A DNA stretch of 64,000 bases from positions 186,001 to 250,000 of the forward strand of contig CANMMM010000002.1 in NCBI GenBank assembly GCA_947498935.1. Direction: 5' to 3'. The notes under the pieces are model-generated. The model did no database searches. It had not been told where the DNA came from and saw nothing but the letters and a program-made list of their open reading frames with translations. This document shows, piece by piece, positions 17,310 to 27,060 of this stretch. Source of the stretch: an uncultured Aquimarina sp. (GTDB lineage: Bacteria; Bacteroidota; Bacteroidia; Flavobacteriales; Flavobacteriaceae). The stretch's first letter is position 1. Every line of letters starts with the position of its first letter. The translations under genes were made by a program, and so were the position numbers.

Positions 17310-18035
17310 TTATACGCCTTGGCAACCTGCAGAAACAGCTTGATTTCTATCTGCCCAACATTGACCACATGCAAAGATTGGGTGCGAAGGAGGACAACTA
17401 TTTATGTTGTTACCATTATTATTGTTGTTATTATTGTTTCCACCACCACAAGATTCTGTTTTTACACTTAAATCATGTGCGATATCTACATCATTCCCTG
17501 TATTCGCATCGGTAGCTCTCAGACGTACTCCAAAATCAGCATTTTCATTTACGCCTCTGATTACGATTTTTTCTCTTCCATATCCTGTAGCATCAAAATT
17601 GATCTGCTTACAATTCTCATAACTTCCTGGGTATCCATAACAGATCGTACCTGTAGGTCGTATCGTACCACGTACTTCATATTTAACACGTATCGAAGAC
17701 ATGTTTTGTCTGTCACAAAAAGATTCTAAATAAGAAACCCCTATAATATCTGCACCTTGTTGAGATGTATTATCTCCATTATTGTCATTATTACCTCCGT
17801 TTACATCGCAACCACCAGAGATTGCCTGTGCTTTATCTATAAAACACTGCCCTGTTGCTGGACACTGATATGTGTAAGGTGCACTGCACGAGCTTTTACC
17901 CTCAGCTACTTGTTTAGCCCCTTGTGCCTCTACTACTGTAGGCTCTTCAAAAGACTCATTCTCACAAGCTACCATTACTAAAAATACCCCTACTACTACG
18001 CTAGCCATGCTAGCAATTTTAAAAAATGATTTCAT
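17310..18035 (-). CDS. Cys-rich lipoprotein with duplicated module and Asn-rich linkers
   Basis: A 241-residue exported lipoprotein: the signal region ends VFLVMVACEN, with the lipobox Cys at 24. Two copies of a small Cys module flank a central beta domain: YQCPATGQCFIDKAQAISGGC near residues 55-75 and FACGQCWADRNQAVSAGC at the C-terminus. They are joined by poly-Asn/Gly linkers (GGNNDNNGDN and GGGNNNNNNNNGNN). The central domain has paired Cys (CYGYPGSYENC). The modules recall small carbohydrate-binding or disulphide-stabilised repeats, but no family is claimed. Own terminator at 17232. Confidence 0.7.
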   Translation of the reverse strand: MKSFFKIASMASVVVGVFLVMVACENESFEEPTVVEAQGAKQVAEGKSSCSAPYTYQCPATGQCFIDKAQAISGGCDVNGGNNDNNGDNTSQQGADIIGVSYLESFCDRQNMSSIRVKYEVRGTIRPTGTICYGYPGSYENCKQINFDATGYGREKIVIRGVNENADFGVRLRATDANTGNDVDIAHDLSVKTESCGGGNNNNNNNNGNNINSCPPSHPIFACGQCWADRNQAVSAGCQGV

Positions 18036-19118
18036 AATTAGATAATTACGTGCCTTATCCTTTTTTTTTTATATACGACATGTGTGAAACATCACATATA
18101 AGTTCATTATAAGTACACATTAAACAAATTGAATTAACTAATCAGCGCTGACTATTTTATAATAGAATACTGATATACAAACCAGTACTTTCATGTAATT
18201 ACATTACAATAGTAACCAAAAAAAAATGGTCTCTCTTTGGGATTGTGTAAAAACACATTTTAAGTGTATAAAAAGTCATCCTTTTTGTACTAGTACAAAG
18301 AAAAAGTTTTCATTTTGTAACCCCCTGAATACAAATATGTTTACTTTTTAGTATACATACGTATCCTTATATTTTACATCGTTTACAAGCACTGCTTACT
18401 TGTCAGTAAAGAAATCTCCCTACATATGCTCATCTATTTTATCAATCTACATATCATACTATTTCGAACATGGAAACACACTATATTACCTTCTAGAGAT
18501 CCCAGCAGAGATTAATCCTATAAAAAAACTTGTCTACAAAACAATCCATCGATTCTAATAATGAAGTGGTTTAAACTTTTTTCAATTTGCTATCAAAACA
18601 ATCTTTTGCACCCAAATTTTGTAATTTTTGAGTTCCGTAGCGCTGCTATCAACAAAAAAATCACTTCAATATAAAAATATCTAATCATGTATTGAGTATA
18701 GGATGATTTCTAAAAGCCACTTCATTACATATGTATATAGTAACACCTATGCTACGACAGCTAATAAGTACGTATATGGGATGGGGTTATTTTTTTATCA
18801 AATCTGTATATTTCGATACGCCTCCGCTCTAATAGATCTATCACATCGTATCAGAGTGTATTGATCTCTATGGATTGTAGAAAAAAAGTTAACAGGGGTA
18901 GCCAATGGCATTAGTACGTTTTAAGCGATCACTTGATTACAGAAATCTAAAAAAATCCGACCTGTAGTAAAAAAGAGAGAGATAACACCTATAAAACCAC
19001 TTTTGTTTCATAGCATCGCAAAAACTGCTAATCCAAAAAGGTGTAGCACAATTCATTATTAAAATCCAGTACTAAGCTTCCAAATCCCTTATAAAAAGCA
19101 GAAAGAGCACCAATAAAA
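18036..19118. other. long non-coding region with a family B repeat and a palindrome
   Basis: No gene was found in 1.1 kb. It holds a perfect 16-base palindrome TTTGTACTAGTACAAA at 18284-18299, about 250 bases upstream of the lipoprotein start, and the family B copy at 18563-18667. The rest is AT-rich with frequent stops on both strands. Confidence 0.6.
18563..18667. repeat. family B palindromic repeat, copy 1 (shortened)
   Basis: Starts GAAGTGGTTTAAACTTTTTT, continues CAATTTGCTATCAAAACAAT, has the core GAGTTCCGTAGCGCTGCTAT and ends AAATCACTTC. It lacks part of the second arm present at 40082. Confidence 0.75.
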
Positions 19119-19149
19119 TAAGCCTCATTATTATGGATAATGAGGCTTA
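19119..19149 (-). terminator. rho-independent terminator of the fasciclin gene
   Basis: A perfect 13-base stem TAAGCCTCATTAT / ATAATGAGGCTTA with a 5-base loop, followed on the minus strand by TTTTATT. It begins 42 bases after the stop of the fasciclin gene. Confidence 0.85.
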
Positions 19150-19190
19150 CAGGACTAAACACTATTTACATAAGCAATACGATAATCGCA

Positions 19191-19781
19191 TTACTTAGGC
19201 ATCATTACTCCATCTAATGTATGGATATATCCAGTTGCTGTTTTTACATCTGTAGTAATTAGTTTCCCACTATTACCCTGATTGTCTATGAGGTAGATAG
19301 CACCTCTTTTCATCGTAGCAATTAATGTTGTTCCCCCTAAGGTCGTTAGCTTTACACTCCCCTTTCGGTTTTCTATTTCTTTGGTAATATCCGCTGCATT
19401 AATCTGATTAGGTATGATATGGCTATTCAGGAGTTGACGTAACTGTTGATGATCACCTACTTTTAATAATTGATCAATGGTCGCTTTATGTAATTTACCG
19501 AATGCCGTGTTTACAGGTGCAAAAATGGTAAAAGGTTTGGTAGTATCGAAAGTATCTAAAAATTGCGTCGCTTCTACAATAGATTGCAATGTAGAAAATC
19601 CGATATCTGCTCCGATTACCTGCTCTATTGTGCTCTCTCCAATAGTAGCACCCGGTATGATAGATGCTTTGGCTAGCAACTCTGCTTGGTACTGTTCTCG
19701 TTTATCTTCTTTCTCTACGATACAAGAAGATGTGATCATTACTAAAATTAACAACGCGTAGATTGGGGAATTACTGGTCAT
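19191..19781 (-). CDS. fasciclin (FAS1) domain lipoprotein
   Basis: A 196-residue exported lipoprotein: the signal region is followed by the lipobox ITSSC (Cys20). The FAS1 domain covers about residues 60-196. Its H1 box is FTIFAPVNTAFGKL, the central part is LRQLLNSHIIPNQINAADI, and the H2 end is ATGYIHTLDGVMMPK. FAS1 domains mediate adhesion or matrix contact at the cell surface. Single gene with its own terminator. Confidence 0.9.
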   Translation of the reverse strand: MTSNSPIYALLILVMITSSCIVEKEDKREQYQAELLAKASIIPGATIGESTIEQVIGADIGFSTLQSIVEATQFLDTFDTTKPFTIFAPVNTAFGKLHKATIDQLLKVGDHQQLRQLLNSHIIPNQINAADITKEIENRKGSVKLTTLGGTTLIATMKRGAIYLIDNQGNSGKLITTDVKTATGYIHTLDGVMMPK

Positions 19782-20302
19782 TCTTTTTCTTTTTTGGGTT
19801 ACAACTTAATCACCATATTTCATAACTTTATTTTGTAATAGTATCGTATGATGACTTAGCTAAAAGTATGATAAGAATTGTTAAAAACAGTTAACCAACT
19901 AGAATTCGTGGTCTAAAAAATAGTAACTGTACCACTCAATACCTAAATAACGGTATCACACACATACTATTCTTTGCATACTACCTATATCCGAACTAGT
20001 TCAATAAGCGCTAATTCTATGTAACGACAAGTAGAAAATTGTATCACAACGCGTCTTCTACAAACACCTGTTCCACACCACACTAACCTAATGATAAACA
20101 ACTTAATACAAGTAAACTAAGGCATATAAATAACTATTTTTGTTTAACAACACTAATCAATGAAGAAACAAAAGTTAAAAATACAGTAAAACCTTACTTT
20201 TTTGTAGGAAAAATATTATTAAATAATACTAAATTAATTTTATTATTGTATTTTGTATACAATTATTAGTATTTTATCTATAATTTCAGATACCAACTTA
20301 AC
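19782..20302. other. non-coding region upstream of the first histidine kinase
   Basis: No gene was seen. AT-rich, with a TATTTTTG promoter-like box near 20130-20140 on the plus strand that could serve the kinase gene; no good -33 TTTG at the expected spacing. No repeat family recognised. Confidence 0.4.
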
Positions 20303-22279
20303 ATGAAATCGTATTACCTTACATTTACATGCTTTTTGCTAGTTGCGACTACTGGGATTTCTAGACCTCTAGATATCCAGCACTCCTTGGTATCTATACA
20401 AACCATTTCAGACACTCTTACTTTTCATAAAGGATGTACGCATTTAGATACACTGATTGCTCAAAATAAACACGATGATGCTATCAAATTAGCGGATCAA
20501 CTAGTACAGAAAGCAACTGCTATTGGATATGAAAAAGGAGCTGGCCGGGTATATTGGCGAAAAGGGATTCTATATGACCGATTAGAAGATTATGCAAATT
20601 CATTAGTCAACTACGATAAAGCCCTAAAATATTATACTAAAACTCATAATAATAGAGCCATTGCTTCTATCCATCTCAACAAGGCTAAGGTAGAACAAAG
20701 CAAAGGAAATTATTCCAAAGGTATTGAGTATCTACTAGAAGCACATTTGTTTTATAAGAAAGATAATGACAGTAGTAGCTTGGCTAAGGTATACAATAAT
20801 CTGGCAATTGCATATTCAGATCTAGGGGATCATCCTCGTTCTAAAAAATACTACAAAAATGCCATTTCGATTGCCAAAGAGCTACGAATGAAACTACTAG
20901 GCTCTCTGATGAACAATCTTGCTCTTTCCTACATAGATAATAAAAAAGTAGATTCTGCAAAAACGATACTTACAGAGTCACTCGCTATAGCCAAACAAGA
21001 AAAAGTAGTGCGTAGTATTGCACAATCTTATAGCCTTTTAGCTAAAGTAGCATTGCATGAAAACGAATTAGCAAAAGCTCAAAAATATTACGATTCTACA
21101 CTAGCAGTAGGCAAACAACTGAATTGGAAGGCACTGTTATTAAATGCAAAACAACAAATGGCGCTGATCGCTATCAAAGAAAAAAAATATAAAAAAGCTA
21201 CTGAACTATTACAACATGTCAGAAAAGAACTCGCTACTATTGGAGCCATATCCCTGCAACTTAAGAATTATAAATTTTCATACCAATTAGACTCTTTACA
21301 AGGGAATTATTTTAGTGCGCTATCATGGCAACAAAAGTACCAGCAGTTATCGGATAAAAAAACGACAGCAATGGTAGCCAAAAAAATAAAAACTGCTGAA
21401 AATCGTCATCAAGCAGAACTAGCGTACCAAACACTCATCAACGAACAGGAAAAAGAAGAACAACGTACCGAAGCTTCATTATTCCGATATCGAGTAACTA
21501 TATTTATTATTTCTGGAGTATTAATCATCAGTTTGATTTTTACAACATTAGTTATACGTACACGCAAGGAGCGCAAAAGATATATCAAAGAACTAAATGC
21601 CTCTAACAAAATAAAGAATCGTTTATTTTCTATCATTTCGCATGATTTACGAAATGAAATCCATGGGCTACACGGCAGCCTAAACCTGATGAAAGAAAAT
21701 GAAATACCTACCGAGGAATTTCTAGAAGTAGTGCCATTACTAGCGAATAGAACACAACAAACTGCTATTTTACTGAATAACTTACTCAACTGGTCTAAAT
21801 CGCAGCTTAATCAACTGAATGCAAAACCTACTCATTTTGATATTTCTGAGATTATCTGCGATAAGTTCGCTTTCTTTAGTCCAGAAGCTTCTCAAAAAAA
21901 CATTCAGCTCATTAATAACCTAGCAGCAACACCTATTTATGCAGATAAAGATATGATAGGCATTGTAGCACAAAACCTAATTGCTAATGCCATCAAATTC
22001 TGCAATGCAGGTGATATCATTACATTAGAAGCAAAAGAAAATGAACAATCATTCGATATCTGTTTTAGGGATACAGGTATTGGAATCGCAGCACAACACA
22101 TACATAAATTATTCGCAGAAGAAACATTTAGTACCTGTGGTACTAATAATGAAAAAGGAACTGGCTTAGGGCTAAAAATCTGTAAAGAACTGATCGAACT
22201 TAACCAAGGTAAAATCGAAGTGCAAAGCACTGTAGGCAAAGGAAGCATTTTTCGTGTTTCACTGCCTAAAGCTGCTTAA
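20303..22279 (+). CDS. TPR-containing sensor histidine kinase (first of tandem pair)
   Basis: A 658-residue membrane sensor. A signal peptide (FTCFLLVATTGIS) is followed by about six TPR repeats in the periplasm (residues about 60-350), one membrane segment (about 398-418, TIFIISGVLIISLIFTTLVI) and a kinase core. The phospho-acceptor is His447 in ISHDLRNEI. ATPase motifs are NLIANAIKF (N box), DTGIGI (G1) and GTGLGL (G2). No response regulator is adjacent, so its partner is encoded elsewhere. A close paralogue follows 37 bases downstream on the same strand. Confidence 0.9.
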   Translation: MKSYYLTFTCFLLVATTGISRPLDIQHSLVSIQTISDTLTFHKGCTHLDTLIAQNKHDDAIKLADQLVQKATAIGYEKGAGRVYWRKGILYDRLEDYANSLVNYDKALKYYTKTHNNRAIASIHLNKAKVEQSKGNYSKGIEYLLEAHLFYKKDNDSSSLAKVYNNLAIAYSDLGDHPRSKKYYKNAISIAKELRMKLLGSLMNNLALSYIDNKKVDSAKTILTESLAIAKQEKVVRSIAQSYSLLAKVALHENELAKAQKYYDSTLAVGKQLNWKALLLNAKQQMALIAIKEKKYKKATELLQHVRKELATIGAISLQLKNYKFSYQLDSLQGNYFSALSWQQKYQQLSDKKTTAMVAKKIKTAENRHQAELAYQTLINEQEKEEQRTEASLFRYRVTIFIISGVLIISLIFTTLVIRTRKERKRYIKELNASNKIKNRLFSIISHDLRNEIHGLHGSLNLMKENEIPTEEFLEVVPLLANRTQQTAILLNNLLNWSKSQLNQLNAKPTHFDISEIICDKFAFFSPEASQKNIQLINNLAATPIYADKDMIGIVAQNLIANAIKFCNAGDIITLEAKENEQSFDICFRDTGIGIAAQHIHKLFAEETFSTCGTNNEKGTGLGLKICKELIELNQGKIEVQSTVGKGSIFRVSLPKAA

Positions 22280-22316
22280 AAAATTATAGAAAACAACTAG
22301 CGAAAAAAGTACTATT

Positions 22317-24332
22317 GTGAAAAAATATTTTATACTCATAACCTATGTAATAGCATTCTTAGCAATGCCTATGCATACTCTAGCCATGAAGGATCCTCAA
22401 TCCCCTCTAGTAGATCATCATTCATACAATCTAGAGATCACAGATACCACAAGGCTGCAAAAAGCGATTACGTATCTAGAATATTTATCTAAAAGACAAA
22501 ATATAGATAGTACTTTAATTCTATCTGATAGAGTCATTGCAGCAGCTTCGTTTTTTAAAGATTCCTTAAAATTAGGAGATGCCTACAGATACCAAGCCAT
22601 GGCATACTGCGATCAAAATAAATACTTCTATGCCAATAAAAGCTTAAAAAAGGCCATCGCCGTATTCAAAAAAATGAACCATACACGACGATTAGCCGCT
22701 GTCTTTGAATACCTGTATTTTGTAGAATCTTATAGAGGTAATCTTACCGAAGCTGCAGACTACCTACTAGAGGCTAGAATGTATTACGAACAACTCAATG
22801 ATATAGAAGGCATAGCAGGTGTGACTAACTATCTGGGAGATTTATATGCCAAATTAGAAAAATTCAACCTAGCAGAGGACGCTTACAAAAAAGCAATTAT
22901 GGTAGCTACCAAAATAGAAGGACATCAATATTTAGGCTTATATATGAACAACCTAGCTTTTCTGTACATAAATAACAATAAACCCCAACAAGCAAAAGGA
23001 ATTGTACACTCTGCTCTAAAACTCAATAAGAGGAGAAACTATAAGATATTTACGATTTATTCTTATTATATCTATGCAAAGATTGCATTAGTACAAAAAG
23101 AATATCTAAAATCTGAGAAATACTATGACACTGTATTAACAATGGGAAAAACCACTACTCATTTTGCAGTAAACATTCCTCTTATTACCTCCAAACAACA
23201 GTTAGCTAAAATAGCCATTGCTACCAAACAATACTCAAAAGCAGAAAAACTACTCCAACAGGCTGAAAAAGAATTTCTAGCACTAGAAGATATCGACCCT
23301 TCTTCTCACCTGCTATACAATTACGAAATTGCCACTAAATTAGACTCTGCTAGAGGCAGACTCAATGATGCATTAGCTTGGCAAAGAAAATACCAACAAT
23401 TATCTGACGAAAAGATAAACAAAATAACATCTGAAAAAATCGAAAGAGCCGAAGAAAGACATCTGGCAGAGATTAATTATATTAAAGAAATAGATGCGCA
23501 AGAAAAAAAAGAACGCCAAAACGAAGTCAAATTACTACGATACAAAACATTTACCTGTTTTTCATTAATAGCCTCTATCGTAATATCCATCTTCTTATTT
23601 TTTGTCATCAAAACGCGTAAAGAACGTAAGCAACTCATTGCTAGCTTAGACAAATCGAATAAGATTAAAAACAAGCTTTTTTCGATCATTTCGCATGATC
23701 TTAAAAATGAAATTCACGGGTTAGATTCGAGCCTTACGTTAATGAAAGACAATGACATACCTACAGAAGAATTTAAAGAAATTATTCCTTTATTGGCGAA
23801 TAGAACCCACCAGACTTCTATCCTACTCAATAACCTACTAAACTGGTCTAAATCGCAACTAAAAGAACTGAATGCCAATCCTACTGCTTTTGATTTTACA
23901 GATGTCATCTCCGATAAGTTTTCATTCTTTAAACCTAAAGCCTCTCAGAAAAACATACAATTGATTAACAATTTAGACATGACACAAATCTATGCCGATA
24001 AGGACATGATAAGCATTGTAGCACAAAACCTGATCGCTAATGCGATTAAGTTTTGCAATCCTGGAGATACGATCGCTTTGGAATCTAAAGAATGTGAAAA
24101 ACACTTCGAAATCCGTTTTAGAGATACAGGAGTCGGGATCTCAAAAGATCATATCCACAAACTATTCGCAGAAGAAACCTATACGACTAAGGGTACCGAG
24201 AATGAATCTGGTACTGGGCTAGGACTCAGAATCTGCAAAGAATTAATCGAGTTGAATCAAGGAAGTATCAAAGTAATGAGCACACTTGGAGAAGGCAGCA
24301 CGTTTTGTGTATCCCTTCCAAAAGCAGCATAA
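22317..24332 (+). CDS. TPR-containing sensor histidine kinase (second of tandem pair)
   Basis: Paralogue of the preceding gene with the same layout: signal peptide, TPR sensor region, membrane segment (FSLIASIVISIFLFFVI), His460 in ISHDLKNEI, N box NLIANAIKF, DTGVGI and GTGLGL. It starts at GTG (22317); the signal peptide begins right after it, which supports this start. The kinase halves are far more similar than the TPR halves. That suggests a duplication in which sensing diverged while signalling was kept. Converges on obgE, 10 bases from its stop. Confidence 0.9.
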   Translation: MKKYFILITYVIAFLAMPMHTLAMKDPQSPLVDHHSYNLEITDTTRLQKAITYLEYLSKRQNIDSTLILSDRVIAAASFFKDSLKLGDAYRYQAMAYCDQNKYFYANKSLKKAIAVFKKMNHTRRLAAVFEYLYFVESYRGNLTEAADYLLEARMYYEQLNDIEGIAGVTNYLGDLYAKLEKFNLAEDAYKKAIMVATKIEGHQYLGLYMNNLAFLYINNNKPQQAKGIVHSALKLNKRRNYKIFTIYSYYIYAKIALVQKEYLKSEKYYDTVLTMGKTTTHFAVNIPLITSKQQLAKIAIATKQYSKAEKLLQQAEKEFLALEDIDPSSHLLYNYEIATKLDSARGRLNDALAWQRKYQQLSDEKINKITSEKIERAEERHLAEINYIKEIDAQEKKERQNEVKLLRYKTFTCFSLIASIVISIFLFFVIKTRKERKQLIASLDKSNKIKNKLFSIISHDLKNEIHGLDSSLTLMKDNDIPTEEFKEIIPLLANRTHQTSILLNNLLNWSKSQLKELNANPTAFDFTDVISDKFSFFKPKASQKNIQLINNLDMTQIYADKDMISIVAQNLIANAIKFCNPGDTIALESKECEKHFEIRFRDTGVGISKDHIHKLFAEETYTTKGTENESGTGLGLRICKELIELNQGSIKVMSTLGEGSTFCVSLPKAA

Positions 24333-24342
24333 AATATACGAA

Positions 24343-25341
24343 TCAATTTTGTAGCATAGCCCACAATCGATCTTTGAGCTCTTGCAGCCCTTGCTGTGCT
24401 ACTGATGATATAAATACATACGGAATCGTCAGACTAGCATCTAGCTCTGCTTTGAGCTCTGTAGTAAGCTCTTCATCTAACATATCACATTTAGAAATAG
24501 CGATCAATCGATCTTTATCTAATAATTCTGGATTATAGCGTCGCAGCTCATCCAATAAAATTTCGTATTGCTTTTTAATATCATCGGCATCCGCTGGAAT
24601 CAAAAATAGTAGTGTAGAATTACGCTCTATATGTCTCAGAAAACGATGCCCAATTCCTTTTCCTTCAGCAGCTCCTTCTATAATTCCTGGAATGTCCGCC
24701 ATCACAAAGGTTTGAAAATCACGATAAGCTACAATTCCTAAATTCGGCTTTAGAGTCGTAAACTCATAATCTGCGATCTTAGGCTTAGCAGCAGTAATTA
24801 CAGATAGTAACGTAGATTTTCCTGCGTTTGGAAACCCTACCAATCCCACATCTGCTAATACCTTTAATTCTAAGGTAATATCATATTGTTCTCCTTCTAC
24901 CCCTGGCTGCGCATATCGCGGTGTTTGATTTACGGAACTTTTAAAATGCCAATTCCCTCGGCCTCCCATTCCGCCTTCGGCAATAATGATTTGCTGCCCT
25001 TCTTCGGTAATTTCGTGTAAGATATTTTGGGTTTCGGTATCTCTAATCACGGTACCTAATGGCACATCTACAAATACATCTGTACCATCAGCTCCTGTAC
25101 TTCTATTCTTACTACCATGACTACCGTGTTCTGCTCTAAAATGACGCTTAAACTTTAGGTGATAGAGTGTCCACATATTAGCATTAGCACGAATGATGAC
25201 ATGCCCTCCTCTACCGCCATCACCGCCATCAGGGCCTCCTTTGGTTATATACTTTTCTCTATGCAAATGTACGGAGCCTTTACCTCCATTACCCGATGTA
25301 ACATGTAACTTTACATAATCTACAAAATTCCCTTCTGTCAT
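24343..25341 (-). CDS. obgE: GTPase ObgE/CgtA
   Basis: Essential ribosome-associated GTPase. The Gly-rich N-terminal Obg fold (residues about 5-160: [38 protein letters not shown]) is followed by the G domain. Its motifs are GFPNAGKST (G1), TTL (G2), DIPG (G3), SKCD (G4) and SS (G5). At 332 residues it lacks the OCT C-terminal domain of Gram-positive Obg, as is usual in Bacteroidetes. It lies downstream of hpt-adk on the same strand, a typical flavobacterial order. Confidence 0.95.
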   Translation of the reverse strand: MTEGNFVDYVKLHVTSGNGGKGSVHLHREKYITKGGPDGGDGGRGGHVIIRANANMWTLYHLKFKRHFRAEHGSHGSKNRSTGADGTDVFVDVPLGTVIRDTETQNILHEITEEGQQIIIAEGGMGGRGNWHFKSSVNQTPRYAQPGVEGEQYDITLELKVLADVGLVGFPNAGKSTLLSVITAAKPKIADYEFTTLKPNLGIVAYRDFQTFVMADIPGIIEGAAEGKGIGHRFLRHIERNSTLLFLIPADADDIKKQYEILLDELRRYNPELLDKDRLIAISKCDMLDEELTTELKAELDASLTIPYVFISSVAQQGLQELKDRLWAMLQN

Positions 25342-25391
25342 AATTCGTTATCCTAAATTGTTTGTGGCATCCATGCCTACTATCTTTTTAT

Positions 25392-25532
25392 TCACGAAGA
25401 TGTGTTGCCCTTTCGCATCACATCTAATTTTACCTCATCAATAATGGAAATCCATTTGCCTTCCTCCGTTTTTCCATACAGCGTGTAATCTGCTATATTT
25501 TTTTCGGAATTGAGGTCTACATGGATTTCCAT
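25392..25532 (-). CDS. possible small gene between hpt-adk and obgE
   Basis: The frame is open from the adk stop (25604) to TGA at 25392, in the same phase as adk. It reads for example YYQQMEIHVDLN and GKWISIIDEVKLDVMRKG, which looks like real protein. The only ATG is at 25532, giving 46 residues. It may be a small gene or a 3' fragment of a lost one. Not recognised. Confidence 0.35.
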   Translation of the reverse strand: MEIHVDLNSEKNIADYTLYGKTEEGKWISIIDEVKLDVMRKGNTSS

Positions 25533-25604
25533 CTGCTGATAATAATCACTTACTATCGCTAATTTGAATTTAAATCGTGTAACATATGCTGCGGTAGCGC
25601 AACA

Positions 25605-26711
25605 TTACAGCGCGTCAATCACGGTACTTAATCGCTCAGTAATCGCATCAATCGCACCTACGCCATCGATACCGTAGTAGCGATCTTTCTGCTGATAATA
25701 ATTTTTGAGAATCGCAGTTTCCTCGTAGTATACTTTAATTCTATTACGGATTACTGATTCGTCTGCATCATCCGCTCTTCCAGAAGTTTTCCCTCTTTCT
25801 AGCAATCGAGATACTAACACTTCATCTTCTACTTCTAGTGCTACCATGGCACTTACTTCAGTATCTTTTCCGCTCAATAAATTAGCTAATGCATCTGCTT
25901 GTGCTTCCGTTCTAGGAAAACCATCAAAAATAAACCCTTTGGCTTCTGGGTTTTTTTCTACTTCTGCATTCAGCATATCGATAGTTACCTCATCAGGTAC
26001 CAATTGTCCTTTGTCTATATACGACTTTGCCAAAGTACCTAATGCCGTTTCATTTTTGATATTGTATCGAAACACATCTCCTGTAGAAATATGTACTAAA
26101 TCATATTTTTCTTTTAGTACTTCTGCTTGTGTTCCTTTTCCAGCACCAGGTGGACCGAATAAGACTAAATTTGTCATTTTGCGTTGTTTTAGTTGATAAA
26201 CTTGTGTAAGATTACGTCCTAGCCCCTTGTAGTCTAATCCGTATCCTACTATAAATCGATTGGGAATTTCCATCCCTACATATTCTATAGCTACTTGCTT
26301 TGTATACGCTGATGGTTTAAAAAATAAAGTAGCTACATGCAGTGCACTACACCCTTTAGCCATCAATAATTCATGCAGTGTGTCGATCGTAGTCCCTGTG
26401 TCTACGATATCTTCTATAATAATCACTGTCCTATCGGTCACATCCTCCTGTAATCCAATCCATTGCTGAACCTGATGAGTCGTTTGTATCCCATCATACG
26501 AAGACACTTTTATAAAACTTACTTCACACTCATACTCAAATTGTTTGATCAATTCAGACGCAAAAAGAAATGCTCCATTCAATACGCCTAAAAACAGTGG
26601 TTTTTTATGAGCAAAATCAGCATTGAGCCTCGCAGCTACTTCACTAATTGCTATCGCTATTTCTTGTTCCGAAAGATAGGGTGTAAATTGTAAATCGTGT
26701 AAGGTAATCAT
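25605..26711 (-). CDS. hypoxanthine phosphoribosyltransferase / adenylate kinase fusion
   Basis: A 368-residue fusion of two purine enzymes. Residues 1-175 are a type I phosphoribosyltransferase: the PRPP loop is VIIIEDIVDTGTT, and ELIKQFEYECEVSFIKVSSY is the preceding strand. Residues about 178-368 are adenylate kinase: P-loop LFGPPGAGKGTQ, FDGFPRTEAQ, and a lid with RLLERGKTSGRADDADE. An internal ATG at the adk start (MTNLVLFGPPG) could also give free adenylate kinase. Together they recycle hypoxanthine/guanine and balance AMP/ADP/ATP. purK and purE lie divergently next door. Confidence 0.92.
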   Translation of the reverse strand: MITLHDLQFTPYLSEQEIAIAISEVAARLNADFAHKKPLFLGVLNGAFLFASELIKQFEYECEVSFIKVSSYDGIQTTHQVQQWIGLQEDVTDRTVIIIEDIVDTGTTIDTLHELLMAKGCSALHVATLFFKPSAYTKQVAIEYVGMEIPNRFIVGYGLDYKGLGRNLTQVYQLKQRKMTNLVLFGPPGAGKGTQAEVLKEKYDLVHISTGDVFRYNIKNETALGTLAKSYIDKGQLVPDEVTIDMLNAEVEKNPEAKGFIFDGFPRTEAQADALANLLSGKDTEVSAMVALEVEDEVLVSRLLERGKTSGRADDADESVIRNRIKVYYEETAILKNYYQQKDRYYGIDGVGAIDAITERLSTVIDAL

Positions 26712-26835
26712 CGCATCACAAGCCGTATCGACTCTACTTTAATTTTTTAAACGGCAAAGATAATGATTACAAACAACACTTATCGTGCTTCATAGCTGCA
26801 TTTACCAAAGTGGATGCACTTTTACTTCTAGAAAG

Positions 26836-26936
26836 CATACAAACTTTTTCAATTTACTATCAAAAGAATGATTTCGTGATCTGATGCGGCATTCCTAGCG
26901 TCATAGCAATAGAACTCATAAAATTATAAAAAAAGT
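26836..26936. repeat. degenerate family B remnant between hpt-adk and purK
   Basis: Contains AACTTTTTCAATTTACTATC and AAAAGAATGATT, matching the right arm of family B (TTTTTTCAATTTGCTATC, AAAACAATCTT). It then diverges. Weak copy. Confidence 0.45.
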
Positions 26937-26997
26937 AGTGCAAAAATCTCTTTTTATAGGCGATTCTAAAAAGTTTACACGACTTCACGATCTTATA

Positions 26998-27030
26998 TTG
27001 CGGTTTTTAGTGTTTAAAAAATTATTTTTG
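26998..27030 (+). promoter_or_regulatory. sigma-A type promoter of purK
   Basis: A -7 box TATTTTTG at 27023-27030 (TAnnTTTG consensus) with TTG at 26998-27000, spacing 22. Transcription would begin about 25 bases before the purK ATG at 27061, which supports that start over the upstream GTG at 26938. Confidence 0.6.
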
Positions 27031-27060
27031 CACTCATTATACCATTTTTATTATTCCAAA

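Noticed and set aside
26938..27060. GTG-led N-terminal extension of purK
   Set aside because: A promoter box lies inside it (27023-27030), and homology begins at MTNYFSSDFKLGILGGGQ, encoded from 27061.
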